DNA of 49,895 nt from Gemmatimonadota bacterium (GCA_022823365.1 JAJDXG010000043.1:1-49895); one strand, 5' to 3'; counted from the stretch's first letter, positions 33,957-43,098 are shown. Made by a program: numbers and translations. Notes: generated by a model not told the origin, from the sequence alone.

Positions 33957-34432
33957 GGTTCCTCCTCCCCGATGAGCGCCACGGCGTGCACGGCGATCCC
34001 CTCGCCGGCCCCGATCCAGCCCATTCCCTCGTTCGTCTTCCCCTTGATCGAAACCGCGTCAGAGCCGATCCCGAGCACATCGGCGATGCGCGCGCGCATT
34101 CCTGCCGCGTGCGGTCCGATGCGGGGTGCTTCGCAGATCACGGTCACGTCCACGTTGATCGTCTGCAGCCCGCGCCGCCCCAGGAGAGCGACCACCCGCC
34201 CGAGCAGATCCATGGAGTCGGCGTCGCGCCAGCGCGGATCGCCCGGGGGAAAGTGGCTTCCGATGTCGCCTTCGGCCGCGGCTCCGAGCAGGGCGTCGGT
34301 GACGGCATGGGCTACGGCATCGCCATCGGAATGGCCGGTCAGGCCCGGAACCCCCGGGATCTCGACGCCCCCCAGCATCAGTTTCCGCTCCGGGTCGAAG
34401 CGGTGCGAGTCGTATCCGGTGCCCACTCTCAT
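33911..34432 (-). CDS. ispF: 2-C-methyl-D-erythritol 2,4-cyclodiphosphate synthase
   Basis: The 173-residue IspF catalyses the cyclisation step of the MEP isoprenoid pathway. The metal-binding DSH (GTGYDSHRF) and GHSDGD motifs, the loop GDIGSHFPPGD and the conserved TNEGMGWIGAGEGIAVHAVAL end are present. The ATG at 34432 gives a normal start. The C-terminus runs about 15 residues past the usual end (EEPWTRRSTSSRRSPQD), the part that overlaps dedA. Lying among fatty-acid genes, it suggests coordination of lipid-precursor supply, which is inference. Confidence 0.95.
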   Translation of the reverse strand: MRVGTGYDSHRFDPERKLMLGGVEIPGVPGLTGHSDGDAVAHAVTDALLGAAAEGDIGSHFPPGDPRWRDADSMDLLGRVVALLGRRGLQTINVDVTVICEAPRIGPHAAGMRARIADVLGIGSDAVSIKGKTNEGMGWIGAGEGIAVHAVALIGEEEPWTRRSTSSRRSPQD

Positions 34433-34463
34433 GACGGGCCCCGGGAGGCGCGACAGGGCTCGC

Positions 34464-35750
34464 TCAGGCGTGCCAGCGCCGGAAGGCGAGACATACGTTG
34501 TGCCCTCCGAAACCAAACGAGTTGGAGAGGGCGGCCTCGACGGGTCTTTCGACCATGCCGTCGGTGGCGTAGTCGAGGTCGCACTCGGGGTCGGGGTGCT
34601 CGTAGTTGGTCGTGGGGGGGATCCGGCCCTCCATCAGCACCATCACCGAGATGACCGACTCGATGGCGCCCGCTGCGCCCAGCGTGTGCCCCGTCATCGA
34701 CTTGGTGCTGCCGACGATGGCCGCCCGGGCCGCTTCTTCCCCCAGCACCGCCTTGATGGCGGTCGTCTCGACCTCGTCGTTGTAGGGGGTCGACGTGCCG
34801 TGCGCGTTGATGTATCCGACCTCATCCGGCGCGATGCCCCCGTCCTCCAGCGCCAGCCGCATGGCCTGCTGGGCTCCCGCGCCGCCCGGAACCGGGGCGG
34901 TGATATGGTAGGCGTCCGCGGTGGCTCCGCAGCCCGCGACCTCCCCCAGAATGCGCGCGCCCCGCGCCTCGGCGGTGTCGAGCGACTCGAGCACCAGGCA
35001 GCCCGCGCCCTCTCCGATGACGAAGCCGTCACGGGTGGCGTCGAAGGGGCGGCTCGCGGTCTCCGGGGTGTCGTTGCGTCTGGACATCGCCTTCATGGAG
35101 GCGAAGCCGGCGATGGAGATGGGCACGATGGCGGCTTCCGCGCCCCCGGCCACCATCACGTCGGCGTCGCCTCGCTGGATGACGCGGAGGGCGTCGCCGA
35201 TGGCGTGTGCCCCGGAGGAACACGCCGACACGGTGGAGTGGTTCGGACCCTGGGCGCCGTAACGAATCGACACCAGCCCCGAGCCGATGTTGGGAATGAA
35301 CATCGGAACGAAGAAGGGGCTGATGCGGCGCGGCCCGAACTTCACCAGCTTGCGGACCTGGCTCTCATAGGTGTCGACGCCGCCGATCCCGCTGCCGATG
35401 ATCACGCCGAAACGTTGGGGCGAGACACCGGGCGGGCAGCCATCCAGCCCCGCGGATGCCATGGCCTCCGCGGCGGCCACCACGGCAAACTGCGCGAAGC
35501 GGTCGTAGCGCCGCATCTCCCGCTTGTTCAGTTGCCCGGAGGGGTCGAAATCCCTGACCTCGCACGCAATCCGGGTGGCAAAGCGGTCGTCGGCGTCGAA
35601 GTGGGTGATCGGACCGCCGCCGTTGGTGCCGGCCAGCAGGGCCGCCCAGGAAGACGGGACGTCGCTGCCGAGGGGAGTGATCATCCCGATCCCGGTAACG
35701 ACAACCCGCCGGTTTGCCCCGGCGGCACCGTTCTCCGAAGGGCCGCTCAC
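34464..35750 (-). CDS. fabF: Beta-ketoacyl-ACP synthase II
   Basis: The 428-residue KAS II extends acyl-ACP with malonyl-ACP. It has VVVTGIGMITPLG, the nucleophile region STVSACSSGAHAIGDAL, the His motifs INAHGTSTPYND and STKSMTGHTLGAAG, and the FGFGGHN end. The GTG at 35750 follows GAGGA closely and suits the N-terminus; the longer open frame upstream overlaps acpP. A pair of hairpins fills the 40-bp acpP-fabF gap. It is the end of the fab cluster, with ispF 31 bp downstream. Confidence 0.96.
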   Translation of the reverse strand: MSGPSENGAAGANRRVVVTGIGMITPLGSDVPSSWAALLAGTNGGGPITHFDADDRFATRIACEVRDFDPSGQLNKREMRRYDRFAQFAVVAAAEAMASAGLDGCPPGVSPQRFGVIIGSGIGGVDTYESQVRKLVKFGPRRISPFFVPMFIPNIGSGLVSIRYGAQGPNHSTVSACSSGAHAIGDALRVIQRGDADVMVAGGAEAAIVPISIAGFASMKAMSRRNDTPETASRPFDATRDGFVIGEGAGCLVLESLDTAEARGARILGEVAGCGATADAYHITAPVPGGAGAQQAMRLALEDGGIAPDEVGYINAHGTSTPYNDEVETTAIKAVLGEEAARAAIVGSTKSMTGHTLGAAGAIESVISVMVLMEGRIPPTTNYEHPDPECDLDYATDGMVERPVEAALSNSFGFGGHNVCLAFRRWHA

Positions 35751-35758
35751 GTGTCCTC

Positions 35759-35788
35759 GCGCCGTGCGGCGCCTCTCCCGCGCAGAGG
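35759..35788 (-). promoter_or_regulatory. Two stem-loops in the acpP-fabF gap
   Basis: On the minus strand, CCTCT/AGAGG (35788-35784 with 35776-35772, 7-nt loop) is followed by GCGCC/GGCGC with a GCAC tetraloop (35772-35759; the stems share one base). The second stem ends right before the fabF Shine-Dalgarno. This may shield the acpP 3' end or lower fabF translation relative to acpP. Confidence 0.5.
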
Positions 35789-35790
35789 GG

Positions 35791-36033
35791 TCAGGATGCG
35801 GCGGCCTTGCGAATGTAGCCGATCGCGTCTCCCACGGTGCGCATCTGCTCGGCATCGGAGTCGGGAATGTCGATTCCGAACTCCTCCTCAAAGGCCATCA
35901 CCAGTTCCACGGTGTCGAGCGAATCGGCTCCAAGATCCTCCATGAACGAAGCCTCGGTCGTGACCTGGTCCTCCTCGACGCCGAGTTCCGTGACGATGAT
36001 GTCCTTTACCCGGCCTTCGATGCTGTCCGCCAT
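35791..36033 (-). CDS. acpP: Acyl carrier protein
   Basis: An 80-residue acidic ACP that carries acyl chains in fatty-acid and lipid A synthesis. The 4'-phosphopantetheine site is Ser38 in [19 protein letters not shown]. The strong AAGGAGG eight bases before the ATG at 36033 supports the start and high expression. It sits between fabG and fabF as in many bacteria; lengthening upstream is excluded by the Shine-Dalgarno site. Confidence 0.98.
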   Translation of the reverse strand: MADSIEGRVKDIIVTELGVEEDQVTTEASFMEDLGADSLDTVELVMAFEEEFGIDIPDSDAEQMRTVGDAIGYIRKAAAS

Positions 36034-36054
36034 CTGCCTGTTCCTCCTTGTGTT

Positions 36055-36069
36055 GCGGTTTTCCACCGC
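36055..36069 (-). promoter_or_regulatory. Small hairpin upstream of acpP
   Basis: GCGGT-GGAAA-ACCGC forms a 5-bp stem on the minus strand in the fabG-acpP gap, ending seven bases before AAGGAGG. It may be a processing or stability element separating the acpP-fabF part of the message; no terminator T-run follows. Confidence 0.35.
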
Positions 36070-36087
36070 TGGTGAGTGATCATCGGG

Positions 36088-36828
36088 CTACATCGCCATG
36101 CCGCCGTCCACGGCCAGCACCTGACCGGTAACGTATCCGGCTTCCGGTCCAGCGAGAAACCGCGCAACGTCGGCGACGTCGGAGGGCTCTCCCAGCCGGC
36201 CCATGGGGATGCGCGACCCGAGCTCCCCGGTGGTGCGTTCGTCCAGCCCGGCGGTCATGTCCGTCGCGATGTAGCCGGGAGCAATGGCGTTGCAGCGCAC
36301 TCCCCGCCTGGCAAACTCTCGGGCAACGCTCTTGGTGAGCCCCACGAGCCCGGCCTTGGAGGCGCCATAGTTGGTCTGACCGGCATTGCCCATCAGGCCG
36401 ATTACGGAGCTGATGTTGACGATGGAGCCGGATCGGCGCTTCATCATGCCCCTGCACGCGGCGCGAGTCATGTTGAAGGCGCCCGTGAGGTTGACCCTGA
36501 TCACCGCATTCCAGTCCTCGTCCTTCATGCGCACGAGAAGATTGTCCCGGGTGATCCCCGCGTTGTTGATCAGAATCGTAACGACACCCTGCGCTTTGGT
36601 CACCGCAGCGACCGTGGCGCGGCACTGCCCGGGATCGCCGACATCGCAGAAATAGCCGGCGTGACCGTCGCCCTCGAGTCGAGCGGCGGCGGCGACGGCC
36701 CCCTCTTCGTCGATGTCCACTATGGCCACCCGAGCCCCGTCCTGCGCGAGAACCTGCGATATCGCGAACCCTATGCCCCGCGATCCGCCGGTCACCAGGG
36801 CGGTCTGTCCGGCCAGCGCGCCGCTCAT
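36088..36828 (-). CDS. fabG: 3-oxoacyl-ACP reductase
   Basis: The 246-residue short-chain dehydrogenase reduces 3-oxoacyl-ACP with NADPH. Motifs: TGGSRGIG (13-20), CDVGD, INNAG (87-91), the catalytic Ser140/Ser141 in IVNISSVIG, Tyr154 and Lys158 in YGASKAG, and NAIAPGYIATDMT. ATG at 36828 overlaps the fabD stop (ATGA). Fifty-four bases separate it from acpP. Confidence 0.97.
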   Translation of the reverse strand: MSGALAGQTALVTGGSRGIGFAISQVLAQDGARVAIVDIDEEGAVAAAARLEGDGHAGYFCDVGDPGQCRATVAAVTKAQGVVTILINNAGITRDNLLVRMKDEDWNAVIRVNLTGAFNMTRAACRGMMKRRSGSIVNISSVIGLMGNAGQTNYGASKAGLVGLTKSVAREFARRGVRCNAIAPGYIATDMTAGLDERTTGELGSRIPMGRLGEPSDVADVARFLAGPEAGYVTGQVLAVDGGMAM

Positions 36829-37775
36829 GGGGTGCTCCCGGCCGCCACGGGATCGGGGAACAGCTTTCGGACGCCGATTGCGGTGCCCACGGAGACGGCC
36901 TTGACGCCCCGGGCGTTGCGCCGGCTCAATCCGCACAGCACCGACCCGGGACCGATCTCGACGAATCGCTCGACACCGCTTTCGACCATGGACCTGACCG
37001 ATTGGGACCACAATACCGGAGAAGTGAGCTGCCGGACCAACAGCCGACGCGCGAGGCCGGGATCCCGGACGGCCCCGGCGGTCACGTTCGAAAAGACCGG
37101 AAACTCGGGCGGTCCGAAAGATAGGCTGCGAAAACACTTCCGCAAACCCTCCTCCGCCACGGCCATCAGAGGCGAATGAAAAGCGCCGGACACGGCCAGC
37201 CGCACGGCCCGCCTGGCACCGGCTTCCCTGGCGCGCGCGAGGACCCGGTCGATCGCGTCCGCGTCGCCGCTGACCACGATCTGCGTGGGGGCGTTGAAGT
37301 TGGCCGGAACACATGCCCGCCCCTTCCCGGACACGCCCCGGCAAACTTCGCGCACTTCGGGTTCTCCGAGGCCCAGGATGGCCGCCATGGACCCCGGGCG
37401 GGCGCGCCCCGCTTCCCGCATGAGCTCGCCCCGGCGCCGCACCGCGTACACGGCATCGTCGAATTGGAGCGTGCCCGCGGCCGCATGGGCGGAGATTTCG
37501 CCCAGAGAATGCCCGGCGGCGCAGGCGATGGGTCCCAGTCGCGGCTTGAGCACCGCGAGCGCGGCGAGGGAATGGACCAGGATCGCAGGCTGTGCGATGT
37601 GCGTCTGCACCAACTGGTCCTCGGGGCCTTCCCAGGCGAGGCGCGAGAGGGAGAACCCGAGGATGTCGTCGGCGCGCTCGAAGACCCGCGCAGCTTCCGG
37701 ATAGGCGGCCGCCAGGTCGCGTCCCATCCCGGGAAACTGCGATCCCTGTCCGGGGAAGAGGAGAGCCAGTGACAC
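36825..37775 (-). CDS. fabD: Malonyl-CoA-ACP transacylase
   Basis: The 316-residue FabD loads malonate onto ACP. It has LLFPGQGSQFPGMG, the catalytic GHSLGE (Ser90) and GAFHSPLM with the partner His. The GTG at 37775 begins VSLALLFPGQG and is the only sensible start; its Shine-Dalgarno is weak, unlike the neighbours, so translation may depend on fabH 26 bp upstream. Length is normal. Confidence 0.95.
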   Translation of the reverse strand: MSLALLFPGQGSQFPGMGRDLAAAYPEAARVFERADDILGFSLSRLAWEGPEDQLVQTHIAQPAILVHSLAALAVLKPRLGPIACAAGHSLGEISAHAAAGTLQFDDAVYAVRRRGELMREAGRARPGSMAAILGLGEPEVREVCRGVSGKGRACVPANFNAPTQIVVSGDADAIDRVLARAREAGARRAVRLAVSGAFHSPLMAVAEEGLRKCFRSLSFGPPEFPVFSNVTAGAVRDPGLARRLLVRQLTSPVLWSQSVRSMVESGVERFVEIGPGSVLCGLSRRNARGVKAVSVGTAIGVRKLFPDPVAAGSTP

Positions 37776-37801
37776 CTGACGACGATCGACGGTGGAGGCC
37801 G

Positions 37802-38788
37802 CTACACGCGGAGGGCCGTGGCGCCCCACGTGAGGCCCGCCCCGAAGGCGACCAGCAGGACGTTGGATCCGGGTCCGATGCGGCCCTGCTCCAGCGCTTC
37901 GTCGAGCGCGACCGGGACCGTCGCCGAGCTGATGTTCCCGTAGCGGTGGACGTTGACGTACACCTTCTCCATGGGAACGCGCGCGTAGCGGGCGGTCGCC
38001 TCGATTATGCGGATGTTGGCCTGGTGGGGGATGAGGAGGTCGACCTCTTCCGCCGTCCAGCCGGCCTGCTTGATCGCGAGGCGGGACGACCTGGACATCG
38101 CCCGCACCGCGTTCTTGAACACCTCCCGGCCTTCCATGAGCAGCAGGTGGGACCGGTCCGCGAGCACGGAGTCGTCGAAGGGCCGGAGCGCGCCTCCGCC
38201 CGGCCTCTGAAGCAGGTCCGCGAGCTTTCCGTCGGACCGGATGTCGTTGGCGAGAATCCCCCGGTCGCCGGTCGCGCGGCGGATCACGCTGGCGCCCGCC
38301 CCATCCCCGAACAGCACCGCGGTGGACCGGTCCTCCCAGTCCATGATCGACGTCATCTTCTCGGTGGACACCACCAGCACCACCTCGCCCATGCCGCTCG
38401 CGATGTAGCCTTCGGCCAGGGCCAGAATGTAGAGGTATCCCGTACAGGCCGCGGAGATGTCCATGGCCGCCGCACGGTTCGCGCCCAGCCGGGCCTGGAT
38501 GTCGCACGCGGTGGAGGGCAGCAGCCTGTCGGGCGTCGCGGTGGAAACCAGCAGCAGGTCCACGTCCCCGGCGTTGACCCCGGCCCGTTCGAGAGCCTGC
38601 TCCGCCGCGGCGACACCCATGTCGCACACCGAGGTGCACGGGCTCGCGACGCGGCGCTCATGGATGCCGGTGCGCTCCACGATCCACTGCTCGGTCGTGT
38701 CCACCATGCGCGTCCAGTCCTCGTTGGTGAGGACGCGATCCGGGAGGAACCGTCCCGTGCTGGCGACTTCGCTGATGGGTCGGGTCAT
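37802..38788 (-). CDS. fabH: Beta-ketoacyl-ACP synthase III
   Basis: A 328-residue FabH that starts fatty-acid synthesis from acyl-CoA and malonyl-ACP. The Cys-His-Asn triad is seen in DISAACTGYLY (Cys115), LIPHQANIRII and HRYGNISSATVP. VERTGIHERR and FGDGAGASV are further family motifs. The plsX stop overlaps its ATG as ATGA. Primer preference (acetyl or branched) cannot be told. Confidence 0.97.
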   Translation of the reverse strand: MTRPISEVASTGRFLPDRVLTNEDWTRMVDTTEQWIVERTGIHERRVASPCTSVCDMGVAAAEQALERAGVNAGDVDLLLVSTATPDRLLPSTACDIQARLGANRAAAMDISAACTGYLYILALAEGYIASGMGEVVLVVSTEKMTSIMDWEDRSTAVLFGDGAGASVIRRATGDRGILANDIRSDGKLADLLQRPGGGALRPFDDSVLADRSHLLLMEGREVFKNAVRAMSRSSRLAIKQAGWTAEEVDLLIPHQANIRIIEATARYARVPMEKVYVNVHRYGNISSATVPVALDEALEQGRIGPGSNVLLVAFGAGLTWGATALRV

Positions 38789-39774
38789 GGAATGCGGGCC
38801 GCGGTTTCGGCCAGGTAGCGGGCGATATGCCCGATCATGGAAGTCCTTACGGCCTTGGCCGCCACGCCGATGGCCTTGCCGATGGCCTTGGGCGGCGATC
38901 TGCCGTGGCAGATGACGGACACGCCGTTAACCCCCAGGAGCGGAGCGCCCCCGTATTCGGCGTAGTCGAGGATCTCGATGGTGGAGCGGTCCAGCGGTGT
39001 GCGGATGCGCTCCTGCTCGCGGTCCATCACCCGGATCACGAACCCTGCCACCGACTCGTAGAACTTGAGCAGCACGTTGCCGGCGAATCCGTCGGTGACC
39101 AGTACGTCGCAAAGGCCGTGGATGATGTCGCGGCCCTCGACATTGCCGACGAAATTGAGCTCGCTCTGGCTGAGCAGACGGTATGCCTCCACCGTGCGTT
39201 CGTTCCCCTTCTCCGGCTCGGAGCCGATGTTCAGCAGCCCGATGCGGGGCTCGGGTTTCCCCATCAGGTCCTGCGCGTAGACATGGCCGAGAAACGCAAA
39301 CTGCAGGAGGTGCAGGGGCCGGCAGTCCACGTTGGCTCCGGCGTCCAGCATCAGCATGTGGGCCCGGCTGGTGGTGGGCATGAGGGTCCCGACGGCAGGC
39401 CGGTCCACTCCCGGCAGCCGCTTGAGCAGAAACACCGACGCGGCCATCACCGCACCCGTGGGCCCGGCGCTGACGAACGCGTCCACCTGGCCTCTGCGAT
39501 GGAGCCCGACTCCGGTCACGAGGGACGAGCCGGGCTTGCGGCGCACGACGGCCGCGGGGGACTCGTTGGGGGAAACCCGCTCCGCGGCATGGACGATCTC
39601 CAGCCGGCTGCCCTCGGAGGCGCCATGGCGGTCCAGTTGCGCCGCGATCCGCGCGCGGTCTCCCACCAGGACGACGGTCACGTCGCCGGCTTCGTGCGAA
39701 AGGGCGTGCAGCGCTCCGGCGACTTCGGTCGCGGGGGCGCCATCGCTGCCCATGGCGTCGAGCGCGATTCTCAT
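38785..39774 (-). CDS. plsX: Phosphate acyltransferase PlsX
   Basis: The 329-residue PlsX makes acyl-phosphate from acyl-ACP for the PlsY route to phosphatidic acid. Recognised from MRIALDAMGSDGAP at the start, VSAGPTGAVMAASVFLLKR, MLDAGANVDCRP, GLLNIGSEPEKGNE, DVLVTDGFAGNVLLK and the end GVNGVSVICHGRS. The ATG at 39774 follows rpmF by 25 bp. rpmF-plsX-fabH is a widely conserved order. Confidence 0.97.
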   Translation of the reverse strand: MRIALDAMGSDGAPATEVAGALHALSHEAGDVTVVLVGDRARIAAQLDRHGASEGSRLEIVHAAERVSPNESPAAVVRRKPGSSLVTGVGLHRRGQVDAFVSAGPTGAVMAASVFLLKRLPGVDRPAVGTLMPTTSRAHMLMLDAGANVDCRPLHLLQFAFLGHVYAQDLMGKPEPRIGLLNIGSEPEKGNERTVEAYRLLSQSELNFVGNVEGRDIIHGLCDVLVTDGFAGNVLLKFYESVAGFVIRVMDREQERIRTPLDRSTIEILDYAEYGGAPLLGVNGVSVICHGRSPPKAIGKAIGVAAKAVRTSMIGHIARYLAETAARIP

Positions 39775-39799
39775 GGTGGACCGGTCGCCGCCGGCGTGG

Positions 39800-39982
39800 T
39801 CAGTCCAGCTCGACTTCGATGACCGGACGATCCCGGTAGTAGCCGCAGGTGGGACACACGCGGTGCGGGATCTGCGGATCGTCACAGCGTGGGCAGTTCC
39901 ACACCGGGACGGGTTGGGCTCGCTGGTGCGTGCGGCGCTTGCGCTGCCGCTGCTTGGATGTACGACGCTTCGGTACGGCCAT
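39800..39982 (-). CDS. rpmF: 50S ribosomal protein L32
   Basis: A 60-residue L32 with the usual start MAVPKRRTSKQRQRKRRTH and a zinc-ribbon of two CxxC pairs (NCPRCDD, VCPTCGYY). Retention of all four Cys indicates the zinc-binding form. It lies 12 bp after the DUF177 gene and before plsX, as commonly seen. Confidence 0.97.
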   Translation of the reverse strand: MAVPKRRTSKQRQRKRRTHQRAQPVPVWNCPRCDDPQIPHRVCPTCGYYRDRPVIEVELD

Positions 39983-39994
39983 GGCTTCTTCGTT

Positions 39995-40507
39995 CTAGTG
40001 ATTCGTGAGAGCCCGCAGCTTCTCCCATCGGGCATCGACATCCGGCGACGAGCAATCGCACCGGGCCGTGTTTCGGTTTGAGCCGCACGCCGGACACAGG
40101 CCGCGACAGTCGGGCCGGCATTCTGCGTAGAGGGGTGCCGCCAGCGCGAACTCCTCGCGTAGCGGACCGGCGATGTCGAGTTCGGCCAGGTGTGCGGGGA
40201 AGGTGTGCACCTCCCCGTCATCCCGGCATCCGTATTCGTCGTCGGGGATGAAGACGAACCGGACCGGCAGCGCAAACGCCTGCGCTACGGGTTCCAGACA
40301 TCGCCGGCACACCTGCGCCAGGGTGGTCGACATCCTTCCCTGCACCATCACCTGGCCCGTGGCCATGGACCTCGCCGTCAGAGTCACGCTGACGGGTTCG
40401 GACAGCTCCGGACCCCGTCCCCCGAGGACGAAATCGGCGGCCGGGCACGCCGCTCGCAACTGGAGCGTACCCGTGCGTTCGAGCGCGTTCAAGTTCAAGT
40501 GCAGCAT
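39995..40507 (-). CDS. DUF177/YceD-family protein
   Basis: A 170-residue YceD-like protein, the usual partner upstream of rpmF. In plants and E. coli the family is tied to 23S rRNA processing or accumulation; the role here is inferred. The core CRRCLEPVAQAF (first Cys pair) and the C-terminal ECRPDCRGLCPACGSN with a following CDC are typical of the Cys-containing form. ATG at 40507 lies almost at the predicted promoter start point, so the message could be leaderless. Confidence 0.88.
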   Translation of the reverse strand: MLHLNLNALERTGTLQLRAACPAADFVLGGRGPELSEPVSVTLTARSMATGQVMVQGRMSTTLAQVCRRCLEPVAQAFALPVRFVFIPDDEYGCRDDGEVHTFPAHLAELDIAGPLREEFALAAPLYAECRPDCRGLCPACGSNRNTARCDCSSPDVDARWEKLRALTNH

Positions 40508-40515
40508 AGCATAAA

Positions 40516-40545
40516 AAGCTAGCGTGGCGCACGGTCCCGCGTCAA
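40516..40545 (-). promoter_or_regulatory. Candidate sigma-70 promoter for the DUF177-rpmF-fab operon
   Basis: On the minus strand TTGACG (40545-40540) and TAGCTT (40521-40516) are 18 bp apart, in the only AT-rich patch of the ndk-DUF177 gap. Transcription would begin near 40509, two bases from the ATG, implying a leaderless or nearly leaderless mRNA. Unproven. Confidence 0.35.
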
Positions 40546-40597
40546 CGCGCGATGCCCGGCAGCCCCCGCACTACCTCTCGCCGGCACTCGCGTGGAT

Positions 40598-41023
40598 TCA
40601 GCCACGGAGGGCAAGCCGTTCGTGGCGAGAAAAGAAGAAGGCGATTTCGAGCGCGGCGTTGGCGTCCGAATCGGAGCCGTGGACGGCGTTGCGCTCCTTC
40701 GACTCCGCGTAGAGCGCGCGTACGGTTCCGGGAGCGGCTTCGGCGGGGTCGGTGGCTCCGATGGTCTCGCGAAACCGGGCCACGGCGTCATCGGCTTCGA
40801 GCACCAGGGGCACGATGGGTCCGGAGGTCATGAAAGCCACCAGGGAGTTGAAGAAGGGCCGCTCCCGATGCACCGCGTAAAAGGCCGCGGCCTGGGTCCG
40901 GGAGAGGCGCGTCATGCGCAGGGAGCGAATGCGGAACCCCGCCCCTTCCAGATGAGCGAGGATGGCCCCCGTCTTTCCCGAAGCGACCGCGTCGGGCTTG
41001 ATGATCGCGAGTGTCAGGTTCAT
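40598..41023 (-). CDS. ndk: Nucleoside-diphosphate kinase
   Basis: The 141-residue Ndk equalises nucleoside triphosphate pools using ATP. It has [10 protein letters not shown] at the start, the conserved FF in [10 protein letters not shown], and the phosphorylated His115 in RNAVHGSDS. The ATG at 41023 overlaps the sucD stop (ATGA); succinyl-CoA synthetase and Ndk are functionally linked, as GTP/ATP made by SucCD can be exchanged by Ndk. Confidence 0.97.
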   Translation of the reverse strand: MNLTLAIIKPDAVASGKTGAILAHLEGAGFRIRSLRMTRLSRTQAAAFYAVHRERPFFNSLVAFMTSGPIVPLVLEADDAVARFRETIGATDPAEAAPGTVRALYAESKERNAVHGSDSDANAALEIAFFFSRHERLALRG

Positions 41024-41904
41024 CGCAGGGCTTCCCGGGTGAGGTGTACGATGTCGATCGGCCGCCGCGCGACGCCGATCCCGTTCTCGCGGAAGGCCCT
41101 GATCTTCTCTTCCGCGGTTCCGGAGGAACCACTGATGATGGCCCCCGCGTGTCCCATGCGGCGGCCCGGAGGGGCGGTCTGGCCCGCAATGAAGCCCACG
41201 ACCGGCAAGTCGAGGCTGCGGCCGGCGTACTCGGCGGCCTCCTGCTCGTCCGTGCCCCCGATCTCGCCGATCATCACGACCGCCCTCGTCTCCCCGTCTT
41301 CGGCGAAGGCCTTCAGGCAGTCGATGAAGGTGGTGCCGATGATGGGGTCTCCCCCGATGCCGACGCAGGTGGTTTGACCGATTCCCGCCCCGGTGAGCTG
41401 CCCGACCGCCTCGTAGGTGAGCGTGCCCGAGCGCGACACCACTCCCACCGGACCGGGTGTCACGATGTCGCCGGAGATGATGCCCACCGTGGCCTTGCCT
41501 GGCGAGATCACCCCCGGGCAGTTGGGTCCCAACAGCCGGGCGCCATGGTCGGCGACGAAGGCGTAGGCGCGCGTCATGTCGAGCACCGGGACGCCCTCGG
41601 TGATGCAGACGACGAACTCGACGCCCGATTCCGCGGCCTCCATGATGGCGCTCGCGGCGAAGGGCGGCGGCACATAGATCGCGGAGGCGTTCGCCCCCGA
41701 CTCCGCGACCGCCTCGTTCATCGTGTCGAAAACGGGCACGCGCGCGCCTCCCGGGCCTTCGACCACGCGGCCGCCCTTGCCGGGCGTGACTCCCGCCACC
41801 ACGCGGGTGCCGTATTCGATCATCCTGGCGGTGTGGAAGGATCCGTCGCGGCCGGTGATGCCCTGGACCACCACGCGCGTGGATTCGTCAACGAAGATCG
41901 ACAT
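41020..41904 (-). CDS. sucD: Succinyl-CoA synthetase alpha subunit
   Basis: The 294-residue alpha subunit of the TCA-cycle enzyme that makes ATP or GTP from succinyl-CoA. It shows the CoA-binding Rossmann start [57 protein letters not shown], and the phospho-His loop [11 protein letters not shown]. The gene follows sucC by 60 bp. Confidence 0.97.
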   Translation of the reverse strand: MSIFVDESTRVVVQGITGRDGSFHTARMIEYGTRVVAGVTPGKGGRVVEGPGGARVPVFDTMNEAVAESGANASAIYVPPPFAASAIMEAAESGVEFVVCITEGVPVLDMTRAYAFVADHGARLLGPNCPGVISPGKATVGIISGDIVTPGPVGVVSRSGTLTYEAVGQLTGAGIGQTTCVGIGGDPIIGTTFIDCLKAFAEDGETRAVVMIGEIGGTDEQEAAEYAGRSLDLPVVGFIAGQTAPPGRRMGHAGAIISGSSGTAEEKIRAFRENGIGVARRPIDIVHLTREALR

Positions 41905-41964
41905 GGGGTGGGACCGTGTGCTGTGGGAAGGAGTCCGCCGAGGGCTGCCGCGGAATGAAGGGCG

Positions 41965-43098
41965 TCACGCGGCGGCCCTCTCCACCGCCGCCCGCACCAC
42001 GTCGTCCATCGAAGTGAAGGCGGAGAAGCCCTCGGCCGCGAGGATGTCCCTGGCTTCGGCTTCGTTGGTGCCCGTGAGGCGAATGAGGATGGGTGCGCGG
42101 ATGTCGGCGCGCCTTGTCGCCTCGACGATTCCCCGCGCCACGTCGTCGCAACGCGTGATGCCGCCGAAGATGTTGAACAGGATCACCTGCACGTTGGGAT
42201 CGGCCGTGATGATCTCGAGCGCGGCCACGACCTTGTCGGGGCTCGACGATCCGCCGATGTCGAGGAAGTTGGCCGGATCGCCTCCGTAGTACTTGACCAG
42301 GTCCATGGTGGCCATCGCCAGCCCGGCTCCGTTGACGCAGCACCCCACGTTGCCGTCGAGCTTGACGAAGCTGAGGCCGGCGGCGCGCGCGTGTGTTTCC
42401 GCGTTGGGCTCGGCGTCCAGATCGCGCAGGGACTCAAGGGCCGGCCGGCGGAAGAGCTCGTTTTCCTCGATGGTGACCTTGGCGTCGATGGCCTTCACCT
42501 CTCCCGCCGCCGTCGCGATGAGCGGATTCACCTCGCAGAGGGACGCGCCGTTCTTCATGAAGACCTGGTAGAGCTGGGACAGCACCGTCGCGCACTGGCG
42601 CGCCAGAGACGGTGCATCGAAGAGCGCGCTCCCCAGCCGGTACGCCTGATGCGGCAGAAGGCCGAAGCGCGGGTCGACGCGCAGCCTGTTGATGGCGGAG
42701 GGATTGGTGGCCGCGACTTCCTCGATGTCCACGCCCCCTTCCCGCGACACCATGAAGAGCGGCGCCTGTACGGCACGGTCCACCAGGATGCCGACGTAGC
42801 GCTCGCTGGCGATGTTCTCGACAGGGACGAGCAGGACCTTGTGCACGGTCAGCCCCCGGATGGTCATCCCAAGTATGGCGCGCGCGTGGGCCTCGGCTTC
42901 CTCGGGGGTGCCGGCCAGCTTGACGCCCCCCGCCTTGCCCCGGCCGCCGGAATGCACCTGGGCCTTGACCACCGCCGCGCCGCCCATGTCGGCGGCGATC
43001 GCCCCGGCTTCTCCGGGCGTGATGGCGACACGGCCCCGCGGTACCGGCATGCCCGCGTCACGGAAGAGTTCCCTTGCCTGGAACTCGTGCAGGTTCAT
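41965..43098 (-). CDS. sucC: Succinyl-CoA synthetase beta subunit
   Basis: The 377-residue beta subunit with an ATP-grasp fold: MNLHEFQARELFRDAGMPVP at the start, KAQVHSGGRGKAGGVKL, CEVNPLI, VKLDGNVGCCVNGAGLAMATMD and FLDIGGSSSPDKV, and the C-terminal FNIFGGITRCDDVA. Both metal and nucleotide residues appear intact. Nucleotide specificity (ATP or GTP) is not assigned. The UPF0182 gene lies 133 bp upstream. Confidence 0.97.
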   Translation of the reverse strand: MNLHEFQARELFRDAGMPVPRGRVAITPGEAGAIAADMGGAAVVKAQVHSGGRGKAGGVKLAGTPEEAEAHARAILGMTIRGLTVHKVLLVPVENIASERYVGILVDRAVQAPLFMVSREGGVDIEEVAATNPSAINRLRVDPRFGLLPHQAYRLGSALFDAPSLARQCATVLSQLYQVFMKNGASLCEVNPLIATAAGEVKAIDAKVTIEENELFRRPALESLRDLDAEPNAETHARAAGLSFVKLDGNVGCCVNGAGLAMATMDLVKYYGGDPANFLDIGGSSSPDKVVAALEIITADPNVQVILFNIFGGITRCDDVARGIVEATRRADIRAPILIRLTGTNEAEARDILAAEGFSAFTSMDDVVRAAVERAAA

